Assembly: GCA_012274445.1 (NCBI GenBank)
Contig: JAAROD010000044.1
Coordinates: 62,001-126,000, forward strand
Source of the DNA: Sclerotiophoma versabilis
Lineage: Eukaryota; Ascomycota; Dothideomycetes; Pleosporales; Didymellaceae
Direction of reading: 5' to 3'
DNA length: 64,000 nucleotides
In this document: piece by piece, positions 11,976 to 22,939 of the stretch
Layout: every line of letters begins with the position of its first letter
Numbering within the stretch: position 1 is the stretch's first letter
Position numbers and translations under genes: made by a program
Notes under the pieces: model-generated
Told to the model about the DNA's origin: nothing
The model's input: only the letters and a program-made list of their open reading frames with translations
Database searches by the model: none

Positions 11976-12662
11976 GGTGGGTGGGCGGATATTGGCGGAG
12001 GTGGTGGTCGGGAGGGAAGCGGTAACTCGAATGGGTCGTCGGATCCGAGATCTGCGAGGAGTATATAAGTGCAGGAGCCCGTCTTCTTTCTACAGACGTT
12101 CGTTGTGGGGTTCTGAAGTGGTATGGCGAGGCAACCGCGGGGCAGACACTGGCGGTTTTTAATGAAAGAATGGCAGCGACGACAATAATCAACTACAACA
12201 CTACGAGCCAGTCAGATCGTACCCGCTCTTCGGAGAGGTGAGTAATACGTCAGGCTAATTGTCACAGTGACTCCAACAATCGACTCACGGGTTTCATACC
12301 GCTCAAAGTTTTTTCGACGCGCCGCATGATGCAATCCCGCTAGACCCCTCCAAAGCCGCCAACACGGTGTGCGGCATCCCATCGGCAGGTCGCCGGCTCG
12401 TCGCGTCGCTTGCACAGGGTCTATCATGCCTCAACTGGAGCCTCGACAGTCATCGAGGCCGATTTGCGATGGTGCAATCGCCGACTTATGGCAGACAAAA
12501 CGCCGTTGTATTCATAATCTATGGATCCTGGCCTGATGCTCGCATTACGCTTTCCCTAACCGCGCTGAACATTCGCCGACCGAATCGCAAAATAGCTCAT
12601 ATATCCTTTCTCATGACTCCATTACTGTGTTATGACCAACTTTTCTGCATTGAAGGCACAGT
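11976..12662. promoter_or_regulatory. SER33 promoter region and ZWF1 3' flank
   Basis: About 690 bp lies between tandem leftward genes. A TATA-like box for SER33 is listed separately. The forward frame at 12367-12699 runs into the ZWF1 last exon and has no recognisable features. Confidence 0.5.
12062..12068 (-). promoter_or_regulatory. TATA-like box upstream of SER33
   Basis: The sequence TATATAA on the plus strand reads TTATATA on the coding strand. It lies about 90 bp upstream of the SER33 ATG, which leaves room for a short leader. Confidence 0.4.
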
Positions 12663-14689
12663 TTACAATTTGCCTTCCTCCTGCATGGGCCATTGGTAGC
12701 CTGTGAGCATGTTAGCGCGGTGCGCAAGTTGTGGCACAGAGGTTAGACCCTACCTGCTGCGTCGCTGAACTTGTAACCGTAGGAAGATGTGAAGTCGTCC
12801 AAAACGGCAGGGCCGCGAGATCCTGTATTGAATTAGCACGAGTCTAGGTCCTGTCGGTTTTGTACGCACCGTAAGGGTACTCCATAGGGATGATCTCCTT
12901 GTTGTCGTCGAGGTAGTGGAGAAGAGGCGAGAAGATCCTCCAGCTGGCATCGAGCTCGTCGTCACGGACGAAGTTGCTGTGGTCACCCTTGAGCGCATCG
13001 AGAATGAGCGACTCGTAGGCCTCGGGAATCTTAAGGTCTGAGAATCGCCGCCTGTATGTAAGGTCGAGTTCTGTGACAACAGTCTGCATGCTGAGACCGG
13101 GCAACTTCGAGTTCATCTTGATGTAGACGGACTCATTGGGCTGGACACGGATGACCAGCTCGTTGCGAGGGATGTCCTTGAAAATACCGGAGGTGACATC
13201 CTTGAACTGGATGCGGACCTCCGTCTTCTGCTCGTTGAGCGCCTTTCCTGCCTTCAGGATGAAAGGCACGCCATCCCATCGCTCGTTCTTGATGTATGCA
13301 ACCATCGACGCGAATGTAGGGCATCGCGAGTCCTTGGGGACTGTGTCATCCTCCTTGTAGCCGGGCTTCGTTCCGTCGAGCGATTTTCCGTATTGTCCGA
13401 TGATGACGTTCTTGGGCTCGATCGCGGCCATGCCTCGCAGAACACGAACCTTCTCGTCGCGGATATCTTCGGCGGAGAAGGAGATAGGGCGCTCCATGGC
13501 GAGCAGAGTAAGGACCTGCAATAAGTGGTTCTGCATGACATCGCGGATGATGCCGAATTCATCGAAGTAACCACCACGACCTTCTGTTCCGAATGGCTCC
13601 TTGAATGTGATCTATTGCCATTCAGCATTTTGCTCGTCATATTGCGCCAGTAGACGTACCTGAACGTTGTCGATGTGGTTCCTGTTCCAGGTAGCGCCGA
13701 AGAACTCGTTACCGAACCGGAGGATCAGGATGTTCTTGACCATCTCCTTACCAAGGTAGTGGTCGATACGGAAAAGCTCATCCTCTGACCAGTCGGGGGC
13801 AAGTGCGCTCTGGAGCTCGCGGGAGCTCTGAAGATCCTTGCCGAAGGGCTTCTCGACCTGTGCAGACGTGGTTAGATGCACGTTGCAGAGCAATGAGTGC
13901 TTGACTTACAATAACTCGGGAGATACCGTTCTTGGGGTAGTTGTTGCGCTTCAAGTGCTGTGAGACCGTGATGAAGACGCTGGGAGGAAGCGCCATGTAG
14001 AAGATGCGGTTGTTCTCCTTGCGACCCTGCTCGAGCTCGGCCAGGTGCTTTTCGAGCTCGACGAAGGACTCGTCCTTGTCGTACTGGCCGGAGACGTACG
14101 AGCAGAAGCCGACGAATTCGTCAAGCTGCTTCTCCAAGTCCTGTGTGGGAGTCTTGATGTAAGACTTGACGCGCTTGAGGTACTCCTCACGGTCCATCTT
14201 TGTGCGCGCATAACCGACGATGCGGATGTCCTTGGGGAGGAAGTTGTTGCGGTACTAAAAGGCATGTCAATACAAGAGGCATACGATTTTGTTCGAGCGA
14301 CTCACGAGACCGAAGAGCGCAGGGAACTGGATCAATTAGCTGAGTTGGCTGTTGCTAGACGCTTGATTACTCACGGTCTTCTTCTTAGCCAGGTCACCGG
14401 ACGCGCCCAGAACTACGATAATGGTGTTGTCCTTAAGTTCCAAGGTGCTGTTGGAAGTTGCTGGTCAGCCCATAATTCTCCGAAGCTCGTTGTGTATTCC
14501 CTCTGCGTCGCCATCGAGCTACCCCTCCGTGGAAGTCTGAATGTCCACCAAGCTCCGCTCCGAACGTCAACACCACGGTAGATTTCTCGGAAACATCTCC
14601 AGGAGCATTCGCAATGCAAAGAAGGATGCAAACAAGCAGACATACCCGGCATTGGCCTCGACCTCAGGCTGAATAACGGTGTCCGCCAT
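12663..14689 (-). CDS. ZWF1: Glucose-6-phosphate 1-dehydrogenase, eight exons
   Basis: Model: 14689-14646, 14447-14375, 14326-14306, 14254-13910, 13857-13660, 13611-12870, 12822-12754, 12700-12663; 509 aa. It catalyses the NADP+-dependent, committing step of the oxidative pentose phosphate pathway in the cytosol. The coenzyme motif [10 protein letters not shown] lies near residues 28-37 and the active-site RIDHYLGKE motif near 200, followed by the conserved G6PD C-terminal domain. Exon 3 is only 21 nt and encodes FPALFGL, part of a conserved helix, so it is real although easily missed. All eight junctions use GT-AG and keep frame. The last two exons encode the typical [12 protein letters not shown] tail. 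The high intron number is normal for filamentous fungi. Confidence 0.95.
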
Positions 14690-17003
14690 AGTAATCGCCG
14701 GTGGGGGGGACTGTGCTTGATAGTGTTGGGAAGCGCGGTGGGGTGGGGTATCAAGGGCAATGGGTGGGCGCGAGGAGTATCGTGAAAGGAAGGAGGAACA
14801 CGTCTCGAAGTGAGATGCGGAAGACGCGGATGAGTTGTTGGCTGAAGGAAAAGCTTCGACGTGGTGGGGTTTAGAATCGGGCCCTGGTTTTAGCGGTGGA
14901 TGCGCGGACGTGGTGTTGCCCTGACGTTATGAACGCGTTCGCCGCCAAAGCTATGATGACGTTTTGCTCGAGGAAAACGCTTCACGCAATCTTACACGGC
15001 GGCTGCAACCTCTTTAAGCTCGCTGTCACTAGATAGCCAGGTCACTCAGTATCACTAAGCCGCTGCACGTCTTGCAAAGCATCTCCGGCGCGACACAAAA
15101 CCCACACTGCTCGCCGGAGCCATGCTTGCTAACGCCGAGAGTGAAACCCCACCAACGCCTGTGACCTTTGCAGCCACTGCCTCACTGGCAGTGCCGAGTC
15201 TTTTGCGAACTGTCTGAAGGCCGGCGGAGCTTCAAGCTATATTTACATTGTTGGCAGGCAGCTGTTGTTTCAAGCTGTTGCAGTGCCTGAATAGCTCATC
15301 CCACGCATAGCTGCCCCGCGAGAGGCCCCTCCGAATCCGGAAATCGTGGTACAATTGTTATTGCATCACAGAATGAGTACACATGCACCGGCATCGCCCA
15401 AGTTTCCGGACTGCTGCTGGGTGCTCATAAATCCTCCGGCCCCTCTTCAGCGGTCCACGAGACCTTGTTGAGGCCCTAACCGCCCGACAAGGCTGCAGGT
15501 CGTCGACAGCATCTCGTCTTCCTAGTACCACATAAGCACTCGCTAAACAAAGTCCGCCGGATCTGCTCAACACGGCCTCGTGAGCGTGGATCTTTGCCGG
15601 GAACTTGTTGTGGTCACTCGGTGAGCGTTGACACGATGAAGTGATTCAGCCCTGTTGCGCGGGCCGATAGGTGTACATCGGCGAAATCACCGCGCACGAC
15701 GATATCAATGATTAGTATCTGGAATGCAGTCATAGTGTACTATGTAGTGAGTACGTCCATGCAGGGCACAAACATCAAACTCGAATTTGTGCATGGTCGA
15801 CCGCGGCTACAGCACACTGCGATTGCGGTGTTTGCGAAATTAGTAACAAGCCTTCAAGATCGGGAGGGCACTCCAGGAAGGCAAGTCTCGTGTAGACGTG
15901 CAGATAAGACCCGCGGCTGATTGATGCCGTCGTGGGGCGTCAGTTTTACATCTGCGCTCCGGGCGAAGTAAGAGAAGGCGACATGCAGGAACTTTAGCCG
16001 TACAGAAGTACTTCAGATTGGTAAATTCATCAAACGTTGAGTTCAGCAGACAAATCACAGAACGAAGTTTTTTGTCGTAAAATAAACGAACAGAAGTCAG
16101 TTGTGCACAATTGGTCAGCTCTACGCAAAGATCAATCGGTCTTAGCTATCCAAAGAACCACAAAGCTTTGTAGCACACCACGTCACGAGGAGGTGGGGGG
16201 AAAGCCCATGGTCTTCCAGATTATGGGAGGATACTATTCAGCGTTCATCTACAGGCCATTCACAACCCGATAGAGCCCCCCGAACACGGTAATCTCCATT
16301 TGTACTAGTCGACTTGATTTATGCAACTCGAAGGACATGTACACCAAGTTGGGAGACAATCACATCGCATTCACGCACTATCCAGTACCATGCATCTATT
16401 GAGTATTCGGCGGTTCTTCAAAATGGATCACGAACGAAGCGCGATAGTGCCAAAAGTCATAAATCATCCCAAGCGATGATATCAGTGCAGATGGAGCAAG
16501 AGTATCGATGCAATTATTGGAAGTGGGAGTCCTCCATGATGACAATCGTGTCTTCGGCGCTGTGGTGCAGTACCTGGGATGAAAGGGCAATCTGCAGGTA
16601 GTCAGACTGCTGCAAAAGATGTATGCCAGCCTTCAAGTTCAGAAGTATTCGTTGGTTGCGGCCGCCAAGTGCGGGAGTCTCCCACAAACGGCACATTCGG
16701 AATTTCACATCACCAGTATCGATGCGCAATAAATAGTAGAATAACTACTGATGTGCCTGTGTACTGGAATGCGAACAGCTATGATTTGATATTGTGCCTT
16801 ATGCGAACAGGTCGAAGTGAGACGGTTGGACAGCACTGAGCCAGCGATTAAAGTGGGTCAAGGCACGTGACGCACCCTTAAGCGAGGCACTTTCGAAATC
16901 GTTCTGTGTGCGGATTCGCGACACCAGGAGATCAACTAACCCGCAGCACCACCACGGTTCCCGTTTCTTTCCCACACACGCCGGAGGCCAGGAATCATTC
17001 GCC
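14690..17003. other. Long intergenic region upstream of ZWF1 and RPL33
   Basis: These 2.3 kb contain both divergent promoters. No open frame exceeds about 100 codons and none shows family motifs. I see no tRNA-like cloverleaf, no long repeat and no transposase-like frame. The last 100 bp before RPL33 are pyrimidine- and CCACC-rich, as is common in front of fungal ribosomal-protein genes. Confidence 0.5.
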
Positions 17004-17499
17004 ATGTCTGACAACAAGTCTCACCGTCTCTACGTCAAGGGCAAGCACATTTCGTGAGTGCGCACCGGAGCCAGCATCGAATTGAACATATCGCTAACAG
17101 GGCCACAGCTACCAGCGAGGGTACGACTGAAATCGCACTGCACTGCAGTTCTTCGCTCACATCGCAATAGAAAGCGCAACACCAACCCCGGCACCTCTCT
17201 GCTCAAGCTCGAGGGTGTTGACGACACCGCCGCCGCACAATGGTACGCCGGTAAGCGCGTAGCATGTACGTACCAACGACCCATGAGAGACACAGCGTGG
17301 GAACATGGAGGTTAATGAATGCGCAGACGTCTACCGTGCCCAGCGCGCCATCCAGGGCTCCAAGATCCGCGTCATCTGGGGCAAGGTCACCAGGCCTCAC
17401 GGCAACTCGGGCGTTGTCCGCGCCAAGTTCAGGTCGAACCTCCCTCCTAAGTCCTTCGGTGCTTCCGTCCGCGTCATGCTTTACCCTTCTTCGATATAA
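17004..17499 (+). CDS. RPL33: 60S ribosomal protein eL33 (L35Ae), four exons
   Basis: Model: 17004-17053, 17109-17120, 17171-17265, 17327-17499; 109 aa, close to the roughly 107 aa of yeast Rpl33. It is a structural component of the large ribosomal subunit. The family hallmarks are intact: [17 protein letters not shown], then GKRVAYVYRAQ, then [16 protein letters not shown], ending in VMLYPSSI. Exon 2 is a 12-nt micro-exon (SYQRG region). It is required because only its inclusion keeps the conserved YQRGKRNTNPG in frame. Introns are concentrated at the 5' end, as is usual for fungal ribosomal-protein genes. Confidence 0.95.
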
Positions 17500-20400
17500 T
17501 TTCGGCCACACGATGGGGGACGAGAGAACGATAGATGATGAGCGATGGAGCGGTTAGTGATTCGGCGCAAAACCCGGCAACGGCATCGGAACGAAGCAAT
17601 ACGACAGCGGGGAGGCTTTCATGCACAGTTTCATTTACATGGCATGTTCAGGCTGGTTAACGGTGTCATTGTTTTCGGAAACCCATGACAAGGCAATGGC
17701 AAAATCAATCAAGATTCCTCCCAAGATCAATGGAAAATGATCAATCCCCTCTCCATACTTGTGGCACTGTGATGGAACGAACAAGGCGATTTTGAGGACG
17801 AGCGGTGACGCTGAAAGGTCAAAACGACATCGACGTCTTGCTAACATGTATAGAGTCCTATGAAGCCGTCCTCACAATCGACACATCTTCCTATCGAAAC
17901 CTTGCACGAACAAACTGCGTAACGACTCCTCACAATCCAGGACTCATCGACAGCTGCCACTGTTGACCACACTCTCAACACCGTATTCACTACGCGTGCT
18001 AGCTGCCAACCAGGCTGTGCTCACTGTTGCATGCTTAGGTGCTGCTTCTACATTTACGCAACAGGAATTGACTTTAGCTGGAGCCATCACTGATGACCAT
18101 CACACTATACAATGATTCAGCTCAGGTGGCTGGAGATGACAGGAGCACACTGGCTACGGGTTGCCTCCTCGGTTGCACAAAGGTGAGGCCCTTCCACACG
18201 CAGTTCTACTTCTTGGAACGTTGAGAACATACGATTGATGGTGGAAGCGGCGCTGGGGAAATGTTCGTTTGCAAGCGCGACCCTGTTGTCTTACCCGTCT
18301 AAAATCGCGAACGGCAGGATCGAGACAGCATCTGACATCGATCAGGCGTAGGATGACTGAGTGGTGTCCCGCAATTTCTGAGTGGATGACCATCAGTCTT
18401 GCAGCCAATGAGTCTACAGTGAGCGGCTGATGACTGTTGCAGCAAGGCTGAGCACCACGCCTACATAAAGCAGCACAGCCTGCTCGTAACCTGGCGCTAT
18501 CTCGAAAGTTCCACACCCGCCATGTCCACCAATGTTGAGGGTAAATAGATGCAAGCTACCTTGACTGCAAACAATTAACGTCAGTTGCCGTAGCTTCCTT
18601 CATAGCTGCTATTGTAAAAGCGTATCCTCAACTTTGCTTGGCATGTTCGTGTCTGGTAATGCCTTATGCAAAACGAATCACGCTGCTGTTGCCATCACAG
18701 CGTAGTGTCGATCCAGGGACCAGCCTAGGGAGCACTAAAGACCTACATCCTCATCTCAAAGCCATCTTGCTGTTCTCAGTCTAAACCTTCTTGATGAGTA
18801 TCCTCCAGCTTCATGGACGCAAAATATATGTGATGTCAAGACGCGGCATAAACAACGACATCTAGATCCGCTTTCATTGCTTTGGGCACACATAGTTTCG
18901 ATTAATATATCAATCCGGCTACAGACACGTAGGTATACACATGAACTAGATGAACTTCCATGGCACCACACTGCTCTGGGATGTTGTCTGTGGTCGAGAA
19001 TCAACAGTACCCACTTTAACCAACCATGGTGCACCTACACAGGTGAGTACCTGCCATTGGTAAAGCTTCATGACGAAACTTATGGTATAGTAGGAAATGT
19101 GTTAGACTTAAGTGCCCCTTTGGGAGTTACATATGTAGGGATTGTTCGTCCTTGTTTGGTGCAGCGGCTGTCATGACAGGAATTGTGGGAGCAGTAAAGC
19201 AGTTACGACACCAACAGTGGTACAGAAACCTGGGTCTGATCTAAGCAAATTACCACAGAGAGTAGGTGTAACCAGAGTCCTAACCAGAATTCATACGCGA
19301 CGAAGCTGAGGAGAAGGATCGCGTTCAGAGTCTCCTGCAGCACAACAGAACAGTGCTTCCAAGCTTGCCATTCTAGGCGAACCGGAAGAGCACCGCTCCT
19401 ACGGGTTTCCCACACATATCTTTGCGATTGCACAAAACTTCAATAATGAACTCTGAGATGATTTGATGTCGGCTTCTTGCGGATGCCAAAGACTTGAACT
19501 ACCCAGACAGATATTTTAGTGCTACTCGCTGGCTATGCTCATCAAGCTCTGCACTCTGATAGACGTTGCCCCAATTAATGCTTGGGCCTGTTACGAGCCA
19601 GCTGTTCGACGCTTGGGGGAGCCAGGCATAAGGTCCCATCCGCTAAGAATTAAGGGCACTGAGACGGACATGATTTCCCGTAGAAGCGGACTCTACCTGC
19701 TTCAGTATCCAGGCAGAAATGTATTTACGACGAACCCTGATGCCTGCACATGGTGCAGCCTGCAGACTTACCATAGTACACCAAACAACCCTGATGTGAC
19801 GTGACGCATTCAACACTTCACTGCGATATCGAAACTTTCAAAAACATAGCTATCATTTCAAGAACCGAACAGAAAATTTCCGGCGGGTTTCAAAGTGTTG
19901 GCGTGGGGAAGCGAATTTCTGCACTGATGAAGGTACCATCGCTGACCCAGAAACATGCTTGAATCAACCCCCCATAACAATTATCTACAACCACCTCCAC
20001 ACCAAGCAGACAACTCTGGAGCGGCCGTTTCGTTGATGACTTTTCATATCAACATGATTGTTCAATTGTAATTAAGCATGCCGCGTTGAATCTTCGCCTC
20101 CAATTAAACACTATGACGTCACACTTACTGTCTCACTATCATGTATTGCTTCGCCGTCACCATGCAGCATATCTACAAATGAATTGCTATAGGATATTAA
20201 CAGCAAAGAAACATGGTATGGTCAACTTGTAAAGGCTTCGGTATCGTGGTGGTGGAGTGATGAATTTTTGAAGTGTTGTAATGCAGGCTACAATTTTGTG
20301 AAAGACTGAACTAAAACAAACCTTAAGACCACATTTCATTTTCTCACAAGCACTCAAAACCACGTTCACTACGTTAAATTAGCGGCTTCGAAGCCTATGT

Positions 20401-20801
20401 CGGTTTCATATTGTACATCTCATCTTAGTAAGTCAACAATGACTTTGTCTTGACCAAGGGTGATTTCATGCGATGTTTGAAATCGGAATATAATACATGA
20501 AAACATATCAAACGGACACATCGAACTCTGTTGACTAGCTATTGTAATCCATCGAAATTTTACAGTGATTGGTCTAGAGCAATGATTTTTCACAATTTGC
20601 CATAAGTAGGCCGTCTTCAACATTTTAAGAATTGCGCTTTGCTCTCAGACTTCAGCAACTGTCAGTTTGGCCACGCCAGGAACAGCTATTGGACAAGGCA
20701 CCGACGGGATTTATCACACATGTCTGGAATCTACGCGTACCACATGCCATCCTCAAGCGTACTAAGGTCTAAAATCTGAGCAACATAAGGACTGATTACA
20801 A
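17500..20801. other. Gene-poor region
   Basis: About 3.3 kb has no frame I can support. The stretch at about 20,050-20,640 is visibly AT-rich. I found no transposase, reverse transcriptase or integrase motif, no long terminal repeat pair and no tRNA. It could contain decayed repeats too diverged to recognise by eye. Confidence 0.5.
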
Positions 20802-21173
20802 TCATCCAGATCCACCCCATCCACCCACTCCAGACCCCTCAATCAGAAATCCAGCCTGTGAGTGCTCCCGAGCAAATGCAACTTTCCTGACCTGTATCAG
20901 CAGCTCATCGCTACTGCCCTGACTAGGTATGAAGACAAGTCCTGCGTCTGGTGCCGCGGGCTCCCTTCCTGCATAGTTTCCCTCGGCGTCGTGCGCATAG
21001 CGCCTGAGATAAAGTTCGCGCGTCATCTTCCGCACGACGACTGTTTGGGTGGTCTTTCCGCGCGAGGAGTGCGAGTGGATCATAGGCACGCTGATTCTCT
21101 CTCTCGGATCGCCGACCGCTAGGTTCAGTATGTTTGCTGCAATTGAGGTGTATGCTGGTGGAGGCGCCCCCAT
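20802..21173 (-). CDS. Small hypothetical protein, 123 aa
   Basis: A single open frame starts at ATG 21173. It encodes MGAPPPAYTSIAANILNLAV, a block rich in charged residues (VVVRKMTRELYLRRYAHDAEG) and a Gly-rich end. It looks like a genuine soluble protein by residue balance and by a hydrophobic pattern consistent with helices, but I cannot assign a family. A second ATG at 21276 in another frame precedes it and overlaps; no GT-AG intron joins the two frames. It is isolated in the gene-poor region. Expression data would decide it. Confidence 0.45.
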   Translation of the reverse strand: MGAPPPAYTSIAANILNLAVGDPRERISVPMIHSHSSRGKTTQTVVVRKMTRELYLRRYAHDAEGNYAGREPAAPDAGLVFIPSQGSSDELLIQVRKVAFAREHSQAGFLIEGSGVGGWGGSG

Positions 21174-22939
21174 TTTGGCTGGTCGAAGAAGTATCGGTGG
21201 TGGTGACGGGATTGGTGGAGATAGTGTTGGACCCAGTGCCCATGGCGGGTTCTTGCGAATTGGATTGGGAAAACATGGCGACCTTGTGTGCGAGCCTTGA
21301 GTGGAACCTTACTGGAAAAAGCCTTTCAGTATATTACGAACAAATCCAGCTTCTCGCTGCCTTATTTGCAGAAGAATCATGAACGTTACATTTGGACCTT
21401 GGTCAGTTTTATGCAGTTCGCCAAGGTGAAAGCGGTGGTGGCGCAGCTTTACAAGGCTGTGACCTCGTGCCTTTTTCCAGGCGCATGAACTCAACATATG
21501 TGTATGCAATATGCGAGAAGGTTGAACTGTGGTGTCCGGTGACCGCGCGTTTACAATCAATCAACCTTACCCTCTAATTGAGTCTAACTTTAATTTCGCC
21601 TTGTCAGCCTCGTGAAGACGCAGAAGGCCCAACAAAGCTAGGAAAACCACTGTTTCAATACGTCCATGTGATAATTGTATGAACCACCTTCCAAATCTTC
21701 TTTTGTTCGTCGTTTTGCTCCTCACTCACCCCTTCTAAGCAGTGAAATGTTCTTCCTGACAACCACCTTGAAACCCTTTCTTTTCAGTACACGAACTTGT
21801 GAGCCAACAAACTTACCCAGCTCGTCCAGATATCTAGGTCGTGCAATATCGCGATGTGAGCGAATCATGACCTTCCATCTTCTTGTGACTCCCCTCTCTA
21901 CCGCATAGAGGCTGCCCGTGTTTTCCTTGGTGTAGGCAAGCTCGTGTTGCTCGGACGACTCACATCCCTTAGAGCTTCATGAACGAAGATTTTCATGTGT
22001 CGCATCAATTATTCGATTGCGTCCTTGATCCCAAACGGATATTGTAGTTCAGAGACTATTTTGGAGTTCCGCTGATTGCGGGCGTGCATCATGCAGAACG
22101 TGCACTTCCCCAGAAGACTCCAACGAACTTTTCGCGTAGATAGGGGCCGAAGTGCTCAGCAAGGAAGATTTGCGGTGAACGCAGGAGATCAAGACCTGGC
22201 TTAGTATTCTCTGGAATGATACCGAGTTGGGCGAAAAAGATCCAGAGCCCATCATAATTATGCAGCATTGATACAGCAGAATCCTTGCCAGTCTTATGGA
22301 CAGCATTGATTTGTCTACAGTCATAGGAGTTTTCCTAGTGGTCTTCGGCAAACGCAATGGGATCTGGGCTTCTCAAGCTGCTTGCCGCCAAGGACACGGG
22401 ATCATCAGGTGGTGATCAGAACGTTCTATAGGATTTCTGGCGAACGGCATCAGTGGAGGTGTTGAGTTAGTTGCTACAAGTTTAGTAGGCAAAGAAGTAG
22501 CAGAAGCGTTCAACGATGTTTCGTTTTCGAAGCCTGATGAGAACGCCTCCTATAGATCAAACCCAGGTCAAACGTGGGTTAGCAAGACATAGATTAGCTG
22601 GACCAGTGCTTTTGATCTTCTAGCAGTCTGAACGGCTCTCGTCGCAGCTGGCTCTTGTGACTGAGCTGGAGACTGCGAATGTGCGTCGTTCAAGGAAAAG
22701 ATAGACGTCGAGGTGAAGGTCTAGAGTGTAATGATGGGCTTGGCAACGGTGGCAGTGGTGGGGCGATCGCGGAGGCTAACTACATAGAGCCTAGTGCTGA
22801 TGGGAACCTGGAAAGCGCGACGCCTGGGGCCCAGCTGTGAAACGAACTGCTCGAGCTCAGCTTAGAAAGATCGTTATGCCATCCTTCCTCGTTCAAGCTT
22901 TTGTGCTACCTCACTGCCGGAGAGCAGCGGTGCAAGATC
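21174..22939. other. Gene-poor region upstream of the Rho-GEF gene
   Basis: It contains an exon-like minus-strand stretch at 21722-21980 (listed separately) and the Rho-GEF promoter. The remaining frames are short and unsupported. Confidence 0.45.
21722..21980 (-). pseudogene. Exon-like coding relic (tentative)
   Basis: On the minus strand one frame encodes an Arg/Lys-rich, protein-like stretch (segments GSLYAVERGVTRRWKVMIRS and RPRYLDELGKFVGSQV). It is closed by a stop upstream and runs into a good GTGAGT donor just before its downstream stop. I found no partner exon on either side and do not recognise the family. It may be a decayed gene or one exon of an unresolved gene. Confidence 0.2.
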
